The position numbers were made by a program, and so were the translations under genes. The notes under the pieces are model-generated. The model ran no database searches and was not told where the DNA came from. It saw only the letters and a program-made list of their open reading frames with translations. Positions 36,662 through 46,145 of a DNA stretch of 64,000 nucleotides are shown piece after piece (position 1 is the first letter of the stretch; each line of letters opens with the position of its first letter). Source of the stretch: Arcticibacter pallidicorallinus (GTDB lineage Bacteria > Bacteroidota > Bacteroidia > Sphingobacteriales > Sphingobacteriaceae); the NCBI RefSeq assembly GCF_003002875.1, contig NZ_PVTH01000003.1:470170-534169 (forward strand). The letters are read 5' to 3'.

Positions 36662-37893
36662 TGTTTAGGGGGCGCGCTTTATACATTGCCGCTTTACTAG
36701 TTGCAGCTTCGGTTTCGGGCTCTTGCAAAAAGAGTAATGAGGACACGGAAGCTGTGACGCCTGTATCGCCGCTTCCAGAGAAGGATATTCCTTTGCTTGC
36801 GGAGGTCAGAACCCGGCTTACGGACAAGAATGCAACGGACGAGACTGTTGCCCTCTTCTATAAGCTAGGAGAGGTTGCAAAGACAAATATATTATTTGGA
36901 CATCAGGATGCAACGAAAAGAGGGGTGGTTGGCGCGGGTACTCAGTGGGCTAACGAGCAGCAGTTTACAGGCGTATCAAATGAACAATCGGATGTTCGGA
37001 CAGTGACAGGAGCTTACCCTGCTGTTTATGGATTCGATTTTCTGCATATTGCTAATTTCACAGATGGCAATTGGTTCGATTATGAACGTGATATTGCCAG
37101 AAAGTTGACGATCGAGGCTTATAACAGAGGTGGTGTGTGTACCTATGCCTGGCATTATGTTAACCCGGTGTCGAAGAAGGGTTTTTACTGGTCTGAGTCT
37201 CCTGTTTTGGCTGTTACCAGAATCCTTCCCGGAGGGAGTGATAATGCGACATTTAAGGCGTCACTGAAGACTATCGCAGATTATGCCAAAACATTGATTG
37301 GCGCAGATGCCAAGCTCGTACCGATAATTTTCAGGCCTTTCCATGAGATGGACGGAGATTGGTTTTGGTGGGGCAGAAGTCATTGCACACCTGCAGAATA
37401 TCAGGCGCTTTACCGGTATACGGTCAGCTATCTGAGAGATGAGCTTAAGGTTCGTAATTTTCTTTACGCCTGGTCACCCGACCGTGGCTTCAGCAGCGAA
37501 GCGGATTATCTCATTTATTATCCGGGAGACGCTTATGTTGACTTGATTGGGATGGATAATTACGAAGATATGAAGTCGGTGAGCTCTGTATCAATAGCTG
37601 CCGGAAAGCTGAAGATCGTATCGGAAGTTGCTGTGAAGAAAAATAAAGTTGCGGCACTCACTGAAACCGGTTTAGCGAACATTACCCAATCCGGATGGTT
37701 CACACAAACTTTATTGAAGTCACTGACTTTAGAAAAGATTCGACTCTCGTATGTCCTGGTTTGGGCGAGCACCAAAGATACATATTGGACTCCCTATAGA
37801 GGTCACCCTGCAGAAGCTGACTTTCTGAAATTTAAAAATAACGCATACGTCTTATTTTCTGACAAGATGCCTACTATGTATTCACTCAAATAA
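36661..37893 (+). CDS. GH26 beta-mannanase, lipoprotein
   Basis: Endo-beta-1,4-mannanase, 410 residues from ATG 36661, which shares one base with the GH3 stop (TGATG). The lipobox VSGSCKKS marks a lipoprotein, probably on the cell surface given its place in a SusCD locus. The GH26 barrel has acid/base Glu229 in FRPFHEMDGDWFWWG and nucleophile Glu335 in ALTETG. The linker EAVTPVSPLPEKD precedes the domain. A second GH26 (41625) has a different export signal, so the pair probably splits surface and periplasmic steps. Confidence 0.92.
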   Translation: MFRGRALYIAALLVAASVSGSCKKSNEDTEAVTPVSPLPEKDIPLLAEVRTRLTDKNATDETVALFYKLGEVAKTNILFGHQDATKRGVVGAGTQWANEQQFTGVSNEQSDVRTVTGAYPAVYGFDFLHIANFTDGNWFDYERDIARKLTIEAYNRGGVCTYAWHYVNPVSKKGFYWSESPVLAVTRILPGGSDNATFKASLKTIADYAKTLIGADAKLVPIIFRPFHEMDGDWFWWGRSHCTPAEYQALYRYTVSYLRDELKVRNFLYAWSPDRGFSSEADYLIYYPGDAYVDLIGMDNYEDMKSVSSVSIAAGKLKIVSEVAVKKNKVAALTETGLANITQSGWFTQTLLKSLTLEKIRLSYVLVWASTKDTYWTPYRGHPAEADFLKFKNNAYVLFSDKMPTMYSLK

Positions 37894-37898
37894 AGAAG

Positions 37899-39137
37899 AT
37901 GAAAAAGTTTTTTATTGCTATTTGTTTAGTTATTATTTCAGGGATGAATGCTGACGCCCAGGGGAATAACTATGTTCAGGATTATACGAAATTCGATGGC
38001 CTTGCACTAACTCCTCCTATGGGGTGGAACAGCTGGAACAAGTTCGCCTGTAATATCAACGAAAAGCTGATAATGGAAATAGCAGAAGTTATGGTATCCT
38101 CCGGAATGCGTGACGCGGGTTATGAATACATTAATCTGGATGATTGTTGGCACGGAGACAGGGATAGTCTCGGCTTTATTCACCCAGACCCCGAGCGCTT
38201 TCCGTCTGGAATGAAGGTACTTGCCGACTTTATACACTCGAAAGGGTTAAGAATGGGTCTTTATTCGGATGCCGGATCGCGGACTTGCGGAGGAAGGCCG
38301 GGGAGCCGGGGTTACGAATTTCAGGATGCGCTCACCTATGCTAACTGGGGTGTAGATTACCTGAAATACGATTGGTGCAATACGGAAGGGCTAAAAGCCG
38401 AGGGCGCCTACAAGACGATGGCAGCAGCACTTAAGAAAGCTGGTAGACCAATAATTCTTAGTATCTGCGAATGGGGAGACGATGAGCCCTGGAAATGGGG
38501 CCCGGCGGTTGGTCATCTCTGGCGCACAACCGGCGATATATTTAACTGCTTTGATTGTGTAGAAGATCATGGGACATGGAAGTCTTTTGGGGTTATGCAA
38601 ATTCTGGACAGGCAAAAGGGCTTGCGACAGTATGCCGGACCTGGTCGCTGGAACGATCCGGATATGCTTGAAGTGGGCAATGGGATGCAAGAGAACGAAG
38701 ATAGAGCGCATTTCAGCATGTGGGCGATGATCGCTGCTCCGCTCATTGCTGGTAATGATCTTCGTGCGATGACTAAGGAAACTATAGGTATACTGACCAA
38801 TAAGGAAGTAATCGCTGTCAATCAAGACTCCCTGGGAATACAGGGATTTCAATACAGTGTCAAAGATAAGCTTGAAACCTGGTTTAAGCCTTTGAAGGAT
38901 GGAAGCTGGGCGGTCTGCTTCCTGAACAGGAACGATAGTCCGCAGGAAGTAGACTTCGACTGGGCGAAAGAGGCTGTTCAGGATTCGCTGTCGAAGAGAG
39001 ATCTTGATAACAGGGCAGGAGAGTATACAATTAGAAACCTTTGGACGAAAAAAGCATCTGGTACAACAGAAAAGCGGTTCAAGGCAACTGTTCCGTCGCA
39101 TGACGTTGTCATGCTACGTTTGATCCGAAATATATAA
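37899..39137 (+). CDS. GH27 alpha-galactosidase
   Basis: Removes alpha-1,6-galactose side chains from galactomannan, 412 residues. Signal peptide of about 21 residues (cleavage in NADAQ). The GH27 barrel starts at LTPPMGWNSWNKF, the nucleophile is Asp158 in YLKYDWCN, and the acid/base aspartate lies in RWNDPDM. A C-terminal beta-sandwich covers about residues 310-412. It is the last gene of operon A, five bases after the GH26 gene, and converges with the AraC regulator gene only eight bases away. Confidence 0.93.
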   Translation: MKKFFIAICLVIISGMNADAQGNNYVQDYTKFDGLALTPPMGWNSWNKFACNINEKLIMEIAEVMVSSGMRDAGYEYINLDDCWHGDRDSLGFIHPDPERFPSGMKVLADFIHSKGLRMGLYSDAGSRTCGGRPGSRGYEFQDALTYANWGVDYLKYDWCNTEGLKAEGAYKTMAAALKKAGRPIILSICEWGDDEPWKWGPAVGHLWRTTGDIFNCFDCVEDHGTWKSFGVMQILDRQKGLRQYAGPGRWNDPDMLEVGNGMQENEDRAHFSMWAMIAAPLIAGNDLRAMTKETIGILTNKEVIAVNQDSLGIQGFQYSVKDKLETWFKPLKDGSWAVCFLNRNDSPQEVDFDWAKEAVQDSLSKRDLDNRAGEYTIRNLWTKKASGTTEKRFKATVPSHDVVMLRLIRNI

Positions 39138-39144
39138 CCGGTTA

Positions 39145-40026
39145 TTATATGAATATTCTATTTCCTGAGAAGCTTTCCCTGAACTCTTTAGGAGTACAGT
39201 TCTTTTTCTTTTTGAACAGGCGGTTGAAGTTAGAAATATTGTTGAAACCGCAATTGAATGAGATTTCCGCGATGGAGTGAGTGGTATCGATTAACAGTCT
39301 GGATGCGTGCCCTAGGCGTATTTCATTTAGAGTGTCTATATAGGTGCTTCCCGTTCTTTTTTTAATGAATCTGCTAAAGGATACTTCAGTCATGTTTACC
39401 AGCTTGGCAATCTCTTTCAGGCTGATCGGCTTGTCGTAATTGTTATTCAGATATTCAAAAGCTTTTTCGACCCTCCTGCTATTACTCGGCTGGTGCAAAT
39501 TGCTGAACGAACTATCAGATAGTGTACGCATGTTTCTGGAAGAGGAAAGGTCATGTAGTATGCTGATGAGTTCCATTACTGAGTCAAACCCGTTTTTTTG
39601 GTTTAATGATAGTATTCGGGGGCTTATATTTTTTATAGTGTCAGCGGAAAAGGCAATGCCTTTCACTGACCGCTCAAGCATTTGTCTGATAAGACGAAGC
39701 TGATTTCGTTTTAGAAGCTTATCGTCGAAAAGATCTTTGTGCCATTGGATAGTTACTTCGGTAATTTCTTCACTTTCGCACTGGTGGGTGAACCAGGCAT
39801 GGTTTAGATTTGATCCAACGAGTACAAGTTCGATGTCATCTATGACATCAATGTGGTCGCCGACGATACGCTTTGCGCCTTTAGCATTCAATATCAGATT
39901 TAACTCAAACTCCTCGTGAAAATGAAGAGGGAAGTTAAACTCTTTTTTTACACGGGAAAAGATCGTGAAGCAATCATTCGAGGTAAGGGGCGTAATTTCT
40001 TTTATTATCCCGTTCATGCGAGTCAT
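39145..40026 (-). CDS. AraC-family regulator of the mannan locus
   Basis: Transcription factor of 293 residues, starting at ATG 40026 (MTRMNGIIKE) or nine bases later; an upstream TTG at 40062 is less likely. The N-terminal cupin-like sensing domain contains FPLHFHEEFELNLIL and GDHIDVIDD. The C-terminal AraC DNA-binding domain (about residues 190-293) has two helix-turn-helices, KEIAKLVNMTEVSFSRFIKKRTG and the signature IAEISFNCGFNNISNFNRLFKKKKNCTPKEFR. It lies between the two mannan operons and is divergent from the symporter gene. No HTCS or ECF sigma/anti-sigma pair is present, so it is the only candidate local regulator. Confidence 0.9.
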   Translation of the reverse strand: MTRMNGIIKEITPLTSNDCFTIFSRVKKEFNFPLHFHEEFELNLILNAKGAKRIVGDHIDVIDDIELVLVGSNLNHAWFTHQCESEEITEVTIQWHKDLFDDKLLKRNQLRLIRQMLERSVKGIAFSADTIKNISPRILSLNQKNGFDSVMELISILHDLSSSRNMRTLSDSSFSNLHQPSNSRRVEKAFEYLNNNYDKPISLKEIAKLVNMTEVSFSRFIKKRTGSTYIDTLNEIRLGHASRLLIDTTHSIAEISFNCGFNNISNFNRLFKKKKNCTPKEFRESFSGNRIFI

Positions 40027-40159
40027 TGTAAAGTTATTTGATAAAATAGTATTGAACTCCAATATACAGAAATTAGCCCGTTAATGAAGTTCGCAATATG
40101 CAAAACAGCTTTAGTTCACGTAGAATGCTAAGAATTCATTTTTATAAGCTAAAAAAGTA

Positions 40160-40191
40160 TTGATATAAGCGTAGCTCCCGCCTTACTTTTG
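40160..40191 (+). promoter_or_regulatory. Promoter of the symporter-GH26-GH130-epimerase operon
   Basis: TTG at 40160-40162 and TACTTTTG at 40184-40191 are 21 bases apart, a full match to the Bacteroidota -33/-7 pattern. The -7 box overlaps the possible TTG start at 40189, so translation must begin at ATG 40222. Confidence 0.7.
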
Positions 40192-40221
40192 ACTATTAAC
40201 CAATTAACGCCAGTGACGCAA

Positions 40222-41628
40222 ATGGACAAGAAAAAAATATCGTTTAAAGAGAAGGTCGGCTACGGTCTTGGAGATGCGGCATCCTCCATGTTCTGGAAGC
40301 TGTTCAGTATGTACTTGTTGATTTTTTATACTGACGTTTTCGGGATTTCAGCTGCTGCTGCGGGTACTATGTTTCTAATTACGCGCATATGGGATTCGTT
40401 TTGCGACCCCTTAGTGGGCATCATCGCGGACCGGACCAACAGCAGGTGGGGCAAGTTCAGGCCTTATCTTTTGTGGGTAGCCATCCCTTTTGCAGTAATT
40501 GCAATTTTTACATTTTATACACCATCATTTAGCGAATCAGGAAAGCTGGTTTATGCTTATGCAACGTATTCTTTGATGATGATGATTTACTCGCTCATAA
40601 ATGTTCCTTATGCTTCATTAATGGGGGTAATGTCATCTGACCGAATCGAACGTACCGCTCTTTCATCCTACCGTATGGTATTTGCGTTTGCAGGAAGCCT
40701 GCTGGCACTGGCGCTTATCGAGCCTTTGATTGATGCGTTAGGGGGCGAGTCGAACCCCCAGAAGGGCTGGCTTTTCTCCATAGCGATTTTTTCAATTATT
40801 GCATCCGTTTTCTTTTGGTTGTGTTTCTCCTGGACTAAAGAGCGTGTAAGGCCCGTTAGTGAGGATAGCCAGGATTTAAAGGAGGATATGAGAAACTTGC
40901 TTTCAAACCGGCCTTGGTGGATTTTACTCGGTGCAGGTATTTCTGCCTTGATATTTAATTCGATTAGGGATGGCGGAGCAGCGTTCTACTTTAAATATTA
41001 TATTGGCCGTGAGAGTAACTTTGATCTTGAGCTTGGATCTACACAAATAAACCTGTCTCTCACCACTTTGTATCTTGTACTGGGTCAGGCTGCTAACATT
41101 CTTGGTGTGCTATTGGCAACGCCTCTGTCCGCCCGAATCGGAAAGAAAAATACGTTTCTGTTGGTGATGTCGACCGCCACCGCTCTGAGCTTATTATTTT
41201 TTGTATTTACAAGTGACCATGTAATGTGGATCATGGTATTTCAGATGCTGATCAGCGTCTGTGCAGGATGTGTTTTTCCTTTGCTTTGGTCCATGTATGC
41301 GGATATTGCTGACTACTCAGAATGGAAAAACGGGAGGAGGGCAACGGGACTCATATTTTCTTCATCTTCAATGTCTCAAAAGTTTGGCTGGACGATAGGT
41401 GGTGCTGTTACCGGTTGGTTATTGGGTTACTATGGTTTTCAGGCCAATGTGGAACAGACCGAATCGGCTCAGTCGGGGATACGACTGATGTTAAGTGTTT
41501 TGCCTGCTATAGGAACGATTCTGTCTGTAGCATTTATGGCCTTTTACCCGCTGACGGAGTACAAATTACAGCACATCGAAAATGAGCTGGAGGAAAAAAG
41601 GAGCAACCATATAAAACTTGAGATATGA
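40222..41628 (+). CDS. GPH-family sugar:cation symporter (mannobiose type)
   Basis: Inner-membrane transporter of the glycoside-pentoside-hexuronide:cation symporter family, 468 residues with 12 transmembrane segments. The N-terminal GYGLGDAASSMFWKLFSMYLL is a family hallmark, as is the RTNSRWGKFRPYLLW loop. The start is ATG 40222 because the promoter overlaps the upstream TTG. Position next to GH26, GH130 and the epimerase gene points to mannobiose uptake, as for the equivalent gene of Bacteroides fragilis. Its stop overlaps the next start by four bases (ATGA). Confidence 0.88.
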   Translation: MDKKKISFKEKVGYGLGDAASSMFWKLFSMYLLIFYTDVFGISAAAAGTMFLITRIWDSFCDPLVGIIADRTNSRWGKFRPYLLWVAIPFAVIAIFTFYTPSFSESGKLVYAYATYSLMMMIYSLINVPYASLMGVMSSDRIERTALSSYRMVFAFAGSLLALALIEPLIDALGGESNPQKGWLFSIAIFSIIASVFFWLCFSWTKERVRPVSEDSQDLKEDMRNLLSNRPWWILLGAGISALIFNSIRDGGAAFYFKYYIGRESNFDLELGSTQINLSLTTLYLVLGQAANILGVLLATPLSARIGKKNTFLLVMSTATALSLLFFVFTSDHVMWIMVFQMLISVCAGCVFPLLWSMYADIADYSEWKNGRRATGLIFSSSSMSQKFGWTIGGAVTGWLLGYYGFQANVEQTESAQSGIRLMLSVLPAIGTILSVAFMAFYPLTEYKLQHIENELEEKRSNHIKLEI

Positions 41629-42758
41629 TTCGATTAACACTGGGTAAGCTGATTTTAGCCTTGCTATCGCTTGGTATTTGCCGCGGTGCTTCGGCACAGC
41701 GACTCGCCGATAACAAGGCCAGTGCTGAAACGCAAAAGCTCTTCGGAAATTTGTTCCGATTAAAAGATGAGAAGATATTGTTCGGGCATCAGGATGCACT
41801 TGCTTACGGATACGGCTGGAAGTATGAGGACAATCGCAGCGATATAAAGGATATCACAGGTGAACATCCCGCGCTATATGGCTGGGATATCGGAGGGATT
41901 GAACATGGCTCACAAGTGAACATCGATTCGGTTCCCTTTAGTAAGATGAAAGATTTTATACGCGCTGCGTATGACAGGGGTGGCGTCAATACGATCAGCT
42001 GGCATCTTGACAATCCGGTTAACGGAAAGTCATCCTGGGATACAATTCCGGGATCTGTTGAGAAGATTCTTCCGGGTGGAGAGAAACACAGTGTTTATAA
42101 TATGTGGCTGGATAGGGTCTCCGAGTTTATGAAGGATCTTAAGGGCTCAGACGGGAAGCTTGTTCCGGTTCTCTTTCGTCCTTTTCATGAATTAACCGGA
42201 ACCTGGTTTTGGTGGGGAAAGAGACAATGTAGCTCTGAAGACTTTAAAAAGCTATGGATCTATACCTTTGATTATTTAAGATCAAAAAAAGGAGTACACA
42301 ATCTCATCTACGTATATAATACAGCAGATTTCGCTTCTCCTGAGGAATTTCTGGAAAGATACCCTGGAAACAAATATGCAGACGTTTTGAGTTTCGATGC
42401 CTATCAGTTTGGATCCAGAGAAAATGGGTCGGCGTTCAGAAAAAATACAGAGGCTAAGATGACTATCATTGCCGGTTTGGCAAAAACTAAAGGCAAGCTG
42501 ATTGCGCTGGCAGAAACTGGTTACGAGGCAATTCCTGATCCTGTATGGTGGACGGAAGTGTTGTACCCCTCTATCAGTAGTCAATCCGTGTCTTTCATTT
42601 TGATGTGGAGAAATGCAGGCTTCAGACCTCATAACAACGACTATCATTACTACGCCCCCTATCCGGGGCATTCCTCCGTTGCTGACTTTCTCAAGTTCAT
42701 TAAGAACGAACGAATGGTTCTCCAGGGGGAAGTAACCACTCTAGGCCTTTATAAATGA
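41625..42758 (+). CDS. GH26 mannanase, periplasmic (mannobiose-releasing type)
   Basis: Second GH26 of the locus, 377 residues. A type I signal peptide is predicted (cleavage after GASA at about residue 24); the LGIC sequence inside it is not a valid lipobox. Acid/base Glu189 lies in [16 protein letters not shown] and nucleophile Glu297 in ALAETGYE. By synteny with the B. fragilis ManA-GH130-epimerase cluster it is probably the enzyme that releases mannobiose from oligosaccharides in the periplasm. Exo action is inferred from context, not from the sequence. Confidence 0.9.
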   Translation: MIRLTLGKLILALLSLGICRGASAQRLADNKASAETQKLFGNLFRLKDEKILFGHQDALAYGYGWKYEDNRSDIKDITGEHPALYGWDIGGIEHGSQVNIDSVPFSKMKDFIRAAYDRGGVNTISWHLDNPVNGKSSWDTIPGSVEKILPGGEKHSVYNMWLDRVSEFMKDLKGSDGKLVPVLFRPFHELTGTWFWWGKRQCSSEDFKKLWIYTFDYLRSKKGVHNLIYVYNTADFASPEEFLERYPGNKYADVLSFDAYQFGSRENGSAFRKNTEAKMTIIAGLAKTKGKLIALAETGYEAIPDPVWWTEVLYPSISSQSVSFILMWRNAGFRPHNNDYHYYAPYPGHSSVADFLKFIKNERMVLQGEVTTLGLYK

Positions 42759-42780
42759 TATTGCACTAAGAATCCTTATA

Positions 42781-43977
42781 ATGAATGCTTTTGAAGAAAG
42801 ATTAGATCAGCTTCATGACGCTTACCTGAAGCTGATAAGCAAGCCGAACGAGAAGCTGGTACACAATAACGGGGTGTACAACCGGTATAAATATCCAGTG
42901 CTTACAGCAGCACATACTCCTCTTTTTTGGCGCTATGATATTTGCGAGGAGACAAATCCCTATCTGATGGAAAGATTTGGTATCAATGCGGTATTTAATG
43001 CAGGCGCAATCAAGTGGAGGGGGAAATATATACTTATTGCAAGGGTAGAAGGCGTAGACCGAAAGTCCTTTTTTGCCGTCGCTGAAAGTGGCAACGGTAT
43101 AGACGGATTTGTTTTTTGGCCAGAGCCGGTGAGTCTGCCCCAAACAGATGAAGCAGATGTAAATGTCTATGACATGAGGCTAACCCAGCATGAAGACGGA
43201 TGGATTTATGGGCTATTTTGTACAGAAAGAAGGGATCCATCCGCTCCCGCAACTGATCAGTCGATGGCTGTTGCTGCATGCGGGATAACGCGTACGAAAG
43301 ACTTTCTTAACTGGGAGCGCCTTCCTGACCTTAAAACTCCCTCTCCGCAGCAAAGGAACGTAGTGCTTCATCCTGAATTTGTAGACGGTTTATACGCATT
43401 CTACACGAGGCCACAGGATGGTTTTATTGAAGCAGGATCAGGGGGTGGCATTGGTCTGGGTTTTACAAAGTCGATAGAAAATCCAATTATAGACGATGAG
43501 GTAATTATCCACAATAAAGTGTATCATACTGTTTATGAAGCTAAGAACGGAGCAGGGCCTGCACCTATAAGAACGGGTAAAGGCTGGCTGCATCTCGCGC
43601 ATGGAGTAAGAAATACTGCTGCAGGTTTGCGATACGTCCTGTATATGTTCATGACCGATTTAAATGATATCGGTAAAATTACTCACTGTCCCGGAGGGTA
43701 TTTTCTCGCTCCCGAGGGCGATGAACGCATTGGAGATGTCTCCAACGTTTTGTTCTGTAACGGTTGGATTGCTGAAGATAACGGAAAAGTTTTTATTTAC
43801 TATGCATCTTCAGATACGCGTATGCACGTTGCAACTACCACGATCGGACAGCTTATCGACTACGTGGTAAATACTCCGGAGGATGGTTATCGCTCAGAGA
43901 GCTCTGTTCAAAAAATCCTTAGCATTATTCAAAAAAATAAAGCGTTAGTAGATGGAAAGTATAGTGTCAGGGCTTGA
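42781..43977 (+). CDS. GH130 4-O-beta-D-mannosyl-D-glucose phosphorylase
   Basis: Cytoplasmic phosphorylase converting mannosyl-beta-1,4-glucose plus phosphate to mannose-1-phosphate and glucose. The 398-residue five-bladed propeller has [24 protein letters not shown] and the general acid Asp131 in VYDMRL, the same residue number as reported for the B. fragilis enzyme. No signal peptide. The close match and the epimerase gene that follows favour the GH130_1 mannosylglucose phosphorylase over a mannooligosaccharide phosphorylase. Its 3' end overlaps the epimerase start by 26 bases. Confidence 0.92.
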   Translation: MNAFEERLDQLHDAYLKLISKPNEKLVHNNGVYNRYKYPVLTAAHTPLFWRYDICEETNPYLMERFGINAVFNAGAIKWRGKYILIARVEGVDRKSFFAVAESGNGIDGFVFWPEPVSLPQTDEADVNVYDMRLTQHEDGWIYGLFCTERRDPSAPATDQSMAVAACGITRTKDFLNWERLPDLKTPSPQQRNVVLHPEFVDGLYAFYTRPQDGFIEAGSGGGIGLGFTKSIENPIIDDEVIIHNKVYHTVYEAKNGAGPAPIRTGKGWLHLAHGVRNTAAGLRYVLYMFMTDLNDIGKITHCPGGYFLAPEGDERIGDVSNVLFCNGWIAEDNGKVFIYYASSDTRMHVATTTIGQLIDYVVNTPEDGYRSESSVQKILSIIQKNKALVDGKYSVRA

Positions 43978-45178
43978 TTTACGGCTCTACCGGTTAGAGC
44001 TGAAAAAAGAGCTGACTAATATTCTTAACTGGTGGATGAATTCAGCAGTGGACGTCAACGGTGGTTTCGTAGGAAAGATTGATCATGGTCAAAAAGTCTA
44101 TCCAGAAGCACCTAAAGGAGCGGTATTGAACGCTCGTATATTATGGTCGTTCTCGGCCGGGTACAATAGCTGTAAGCAGGAAGAGTATCTGGCACATGCA
44201 CACAGAGCCTTTAACTATATTTGTAACCACTTCCTTGATAAGGAGTACGGCGGGGTTTACTGGACTGTAAATGCTGCAGGCCAAGCTCTCAACACCAAAA
44301 AGCAGGTGTATGCCATCTCGTTTATGATCTATGCTTTGGCAGAATATTCGCGTGCTGCAGAAAGTATCGAAGCTCAAGCTCTGGCTATACAACTTTATCA
44401 AGATCTTGTTAAACACAGTTTTGATTCAAAAAGAACAGGATACTTCGAAGCTTTTGACCGGGACTGGTCTGAAATAGAGGACTTCCGTTTAAGTGAAAAA
44501 GATGGAAATGAAAGAAAGACGATGAATACGCATCTTCATGTCTTGGAAGGATATACAAGTCTGTACCGAAGTTGGAAGGACGAGGGATTGAAAAGACAAA
44601 TTTTAAGCTTGATCAGTAACTTTAAAGAGCATATTATCCGACAGGACAACTACCACCTCAATTTATTCATGGATGATGATTGGACTGTAAAGTCCTCAAC
44701 GATCTCTTTCGGACATGATATTGAGGCATCCTGGTTGCTGTTGGAGGCAGCGGAGGCTATTGAAGATCAACAAGCAATACAAAGTATCAAGAATATCGCT
44801 GTTTTGATGGCCCGCGCTTCATTAGAGGGAATCGACAGAGATGGGGGTATGTTTTATGAGCTTGACTCCAATAGCGGACATATGCTCAGGGAGAAGCACT
44901 GGTGGGTGCAATCTGAAGCAATAATCGGATTTTTCAATGCCTGGCAGATTTCAAATGAGGAACTGTTTCTACATCAGTCTTATCGCGTTTGGGATTATGT
45001 GAAAGCACACCTGCTGGATCTACACCATGGTGAGTGGGTTTGGGGGCGAGATAAAAATGGTCGCGTCATGATAGAAGAGGATAAGGCAGGCATGTGGAAA
45101 TGCCCATATCACAATAGCAGAGCCTGTCTTGAATTAATCAAGAGGTTGGACGCCTTTGCCAGCTCTAATGATTCGTGA
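43952..45178 (+). CDS. Cellobiose 2-epimerase (AGE family)
   Basis: Epimerizes the reducing-end residue of beta-1,4-disaccharides; in this pathway it turns mannobiose into mannosyl-glucose for the GH130 enzyme. The 408-residue (alpha/alpha)6 barrel has catalytic-type histidines in [10 protein letters not shown], His255 in FGHDIEASW (with Glu258) and His387 in [10 protein letters not shown], plus [12 protein letters not shown]. These fit cellobiose 2-epimerase better than N-acylglucosamine 2-epimerase. The start lies 26 bases inside GH130, suggesting translational coupling, and its last 14 bases overlap the convergent CPBP gene. Confidence 0.9.
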   Translation: MESIVSGLDLRLYRLELKKELTNILNWWMNSAVDVNGGFVGKIDHGQKVYPEAPKGAVLNARILWSFSAGYNSCKQEEYLAHAHRAFNYICNHFLDKEYGGVYWTVNAAGQALNTKKQVYAISFMIYALAEYSRAAESIEAQALAIQLYQDLVKHSFDSKRTGYFEAFDRDWSEIEDFRLSEKDGNERKTMNTHLHVLEGYTSLYRSWKDEGLKRQILSLISNFKEHIIRQDNYHLNLFMDDDWTVKSSTISFGHDIEASWLLLEAAEAIEDQQAIQSIKNIAVLMARASLEGIDRDGGMFYELDSNSGHMLREKHWWVQSEAIIGFFNAWQISNEELFLHQSYRVWDYVKAHLLDLHHGEWVWGRDKNGRVMIEEDKAGMWKCPYHNSRACLELIKRLDAFASSNDS

Positions 45179-45890
45179 TCAGCATCCAAAGATTATGAAA
45201 GATCACAGCAGGAAGAAGACTCCCTGATCGTTCCTTTAGAACTGCTGCAATAAGTCCTACCAAGAAGCCGAGAAGGATTCTGATCAAGTTGATCTGCAGG
45301 TGAAAGCCTTCCTGAAGGATGAATCCCTGACTAATGCCATAGAGCAGCGAGCTGATCAGAACACCAAAGCTTAGGGAGTAGCCAAATATATCTTCTTTTG
45401 CGGTAAATACCTTGTTCAGCAGGGCTAGAAGAATCCCCCGAAAGATCAGTTCATCACAGAAGCCCGCCAGGGATCCCTGAAATACCAGGGTTTCAAAATC
45501 GATGTCTGGATTCACTCTTTCAAAACAAAAGTAAATGATCAGGCGTGCAATGAGGACCATTAAAACTGTGTAAATAATCGGCTTCACAGTACCTTTTTTT
45601 AGCCTGAGTGTCCAACCTATATCACTTTTCGATATCAGCTTGTTTCGGTAAACAAAAAATACTCCCAACAACAAACCTGCTATTTTCCCCAACCAGTTCC
45701 AGGTTTGGTTCTCATTTACGATGATAGGGGCCAGGCCATTTGTTAATACTGACCACAGAAGGAACATCAGCGCGAAAATGCCCAAGAAACGGTATTCGGA
45801 TCTATCGAATTTCCTTTTACCAAAGAATAGAAAAGGAAGGATGATGATGAATTGTAGCAGCGCACTTAACAGGTATGATGAAGCGATCAT
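45165..45890 (-). CDS. CPBP-family intramembrane protein, degenerate active site
   Basis: A 241-residue membrane protein with about six to eight transmembrane segments of the CPBP (Abi/CAAX protease) family. Motif 1 reads CDELIFRG (usual EExxFRG, first Glu now Asp). Motif 2 reads LLYGISQG where the metal-binding His is normally found, so it appears to be Gln. Motif 3 VIFHNLW is kept. The protein may therefore be inactive or use altered chemistry. It converges with the epimerase gene and overlaps it by 14 bases with no terminator between them. Confidence 0.85.
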   Translation of the reverse strand: MIASSYLLSALLQFIIILPFLFFGKRKFDRSEYRFLGIFALMFLLWSVLTNGLAPIIVNENQTWNWLGKIAGLLLGVFFVYRNKLISKSDIGWTLRLKKGTVKPIIYTVLMVLIARLIIYFCFERVNPDIDFETLVFQGSLAGFCDELIFRGILLALLNKVFTAKEDIFGYSLSFGVLISSLLYGISQGFILQEGFHLQINLIRILLGFLVGLIAAVLKERSGSLLPAVIFHNLWMLITNH

Positions 45891-46107
45891 TTCGAGATTT
45901 ATACGAACCGTAAAGGTAAAACAAATTGCATCGACGAATTTGTTAATTTATGTGAAAGAAAGTTTGAAATGCGATTTATTAATTATGTTTGCGTTAAATG
46001 CTGACTAGTATTTAAGACAGATAGTAGAGTATTTAAATACATAGACCCGGTTAATTACGCAGGAGGGGTGAATAAATACGGCAGGAAGACAAGCACCTTT
46101 ATGGCAT

Positions 46108-46115
46108 TATATTTG
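46108..46115 (+). promoter_or_regulatory. -7 box of the OmpA-family gene
   Basis: TATATTTG matches TAnnTTTG, 30 bases before the ATG at 46146. No clear -33 element. Confidence 0.4.
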
Positions 46116-46145
46116 AACTTAACCTGAAACACATTAATAAAGATT

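Noticed and set aside
38391..39101. 236-codon open frame on the minus strand inside the GH27 gene
   Set aside because: It lies fully antisense to a gene with intact catalytic motifs and has no recognisable domain or signal; it is a shadow frame.
41625..41700. Lipobox (LGIC) in the second GH26
   Set aside because: The residue before Cys is Ile, which is not accepted, and a good type I cleavage site GASA-Q follows.
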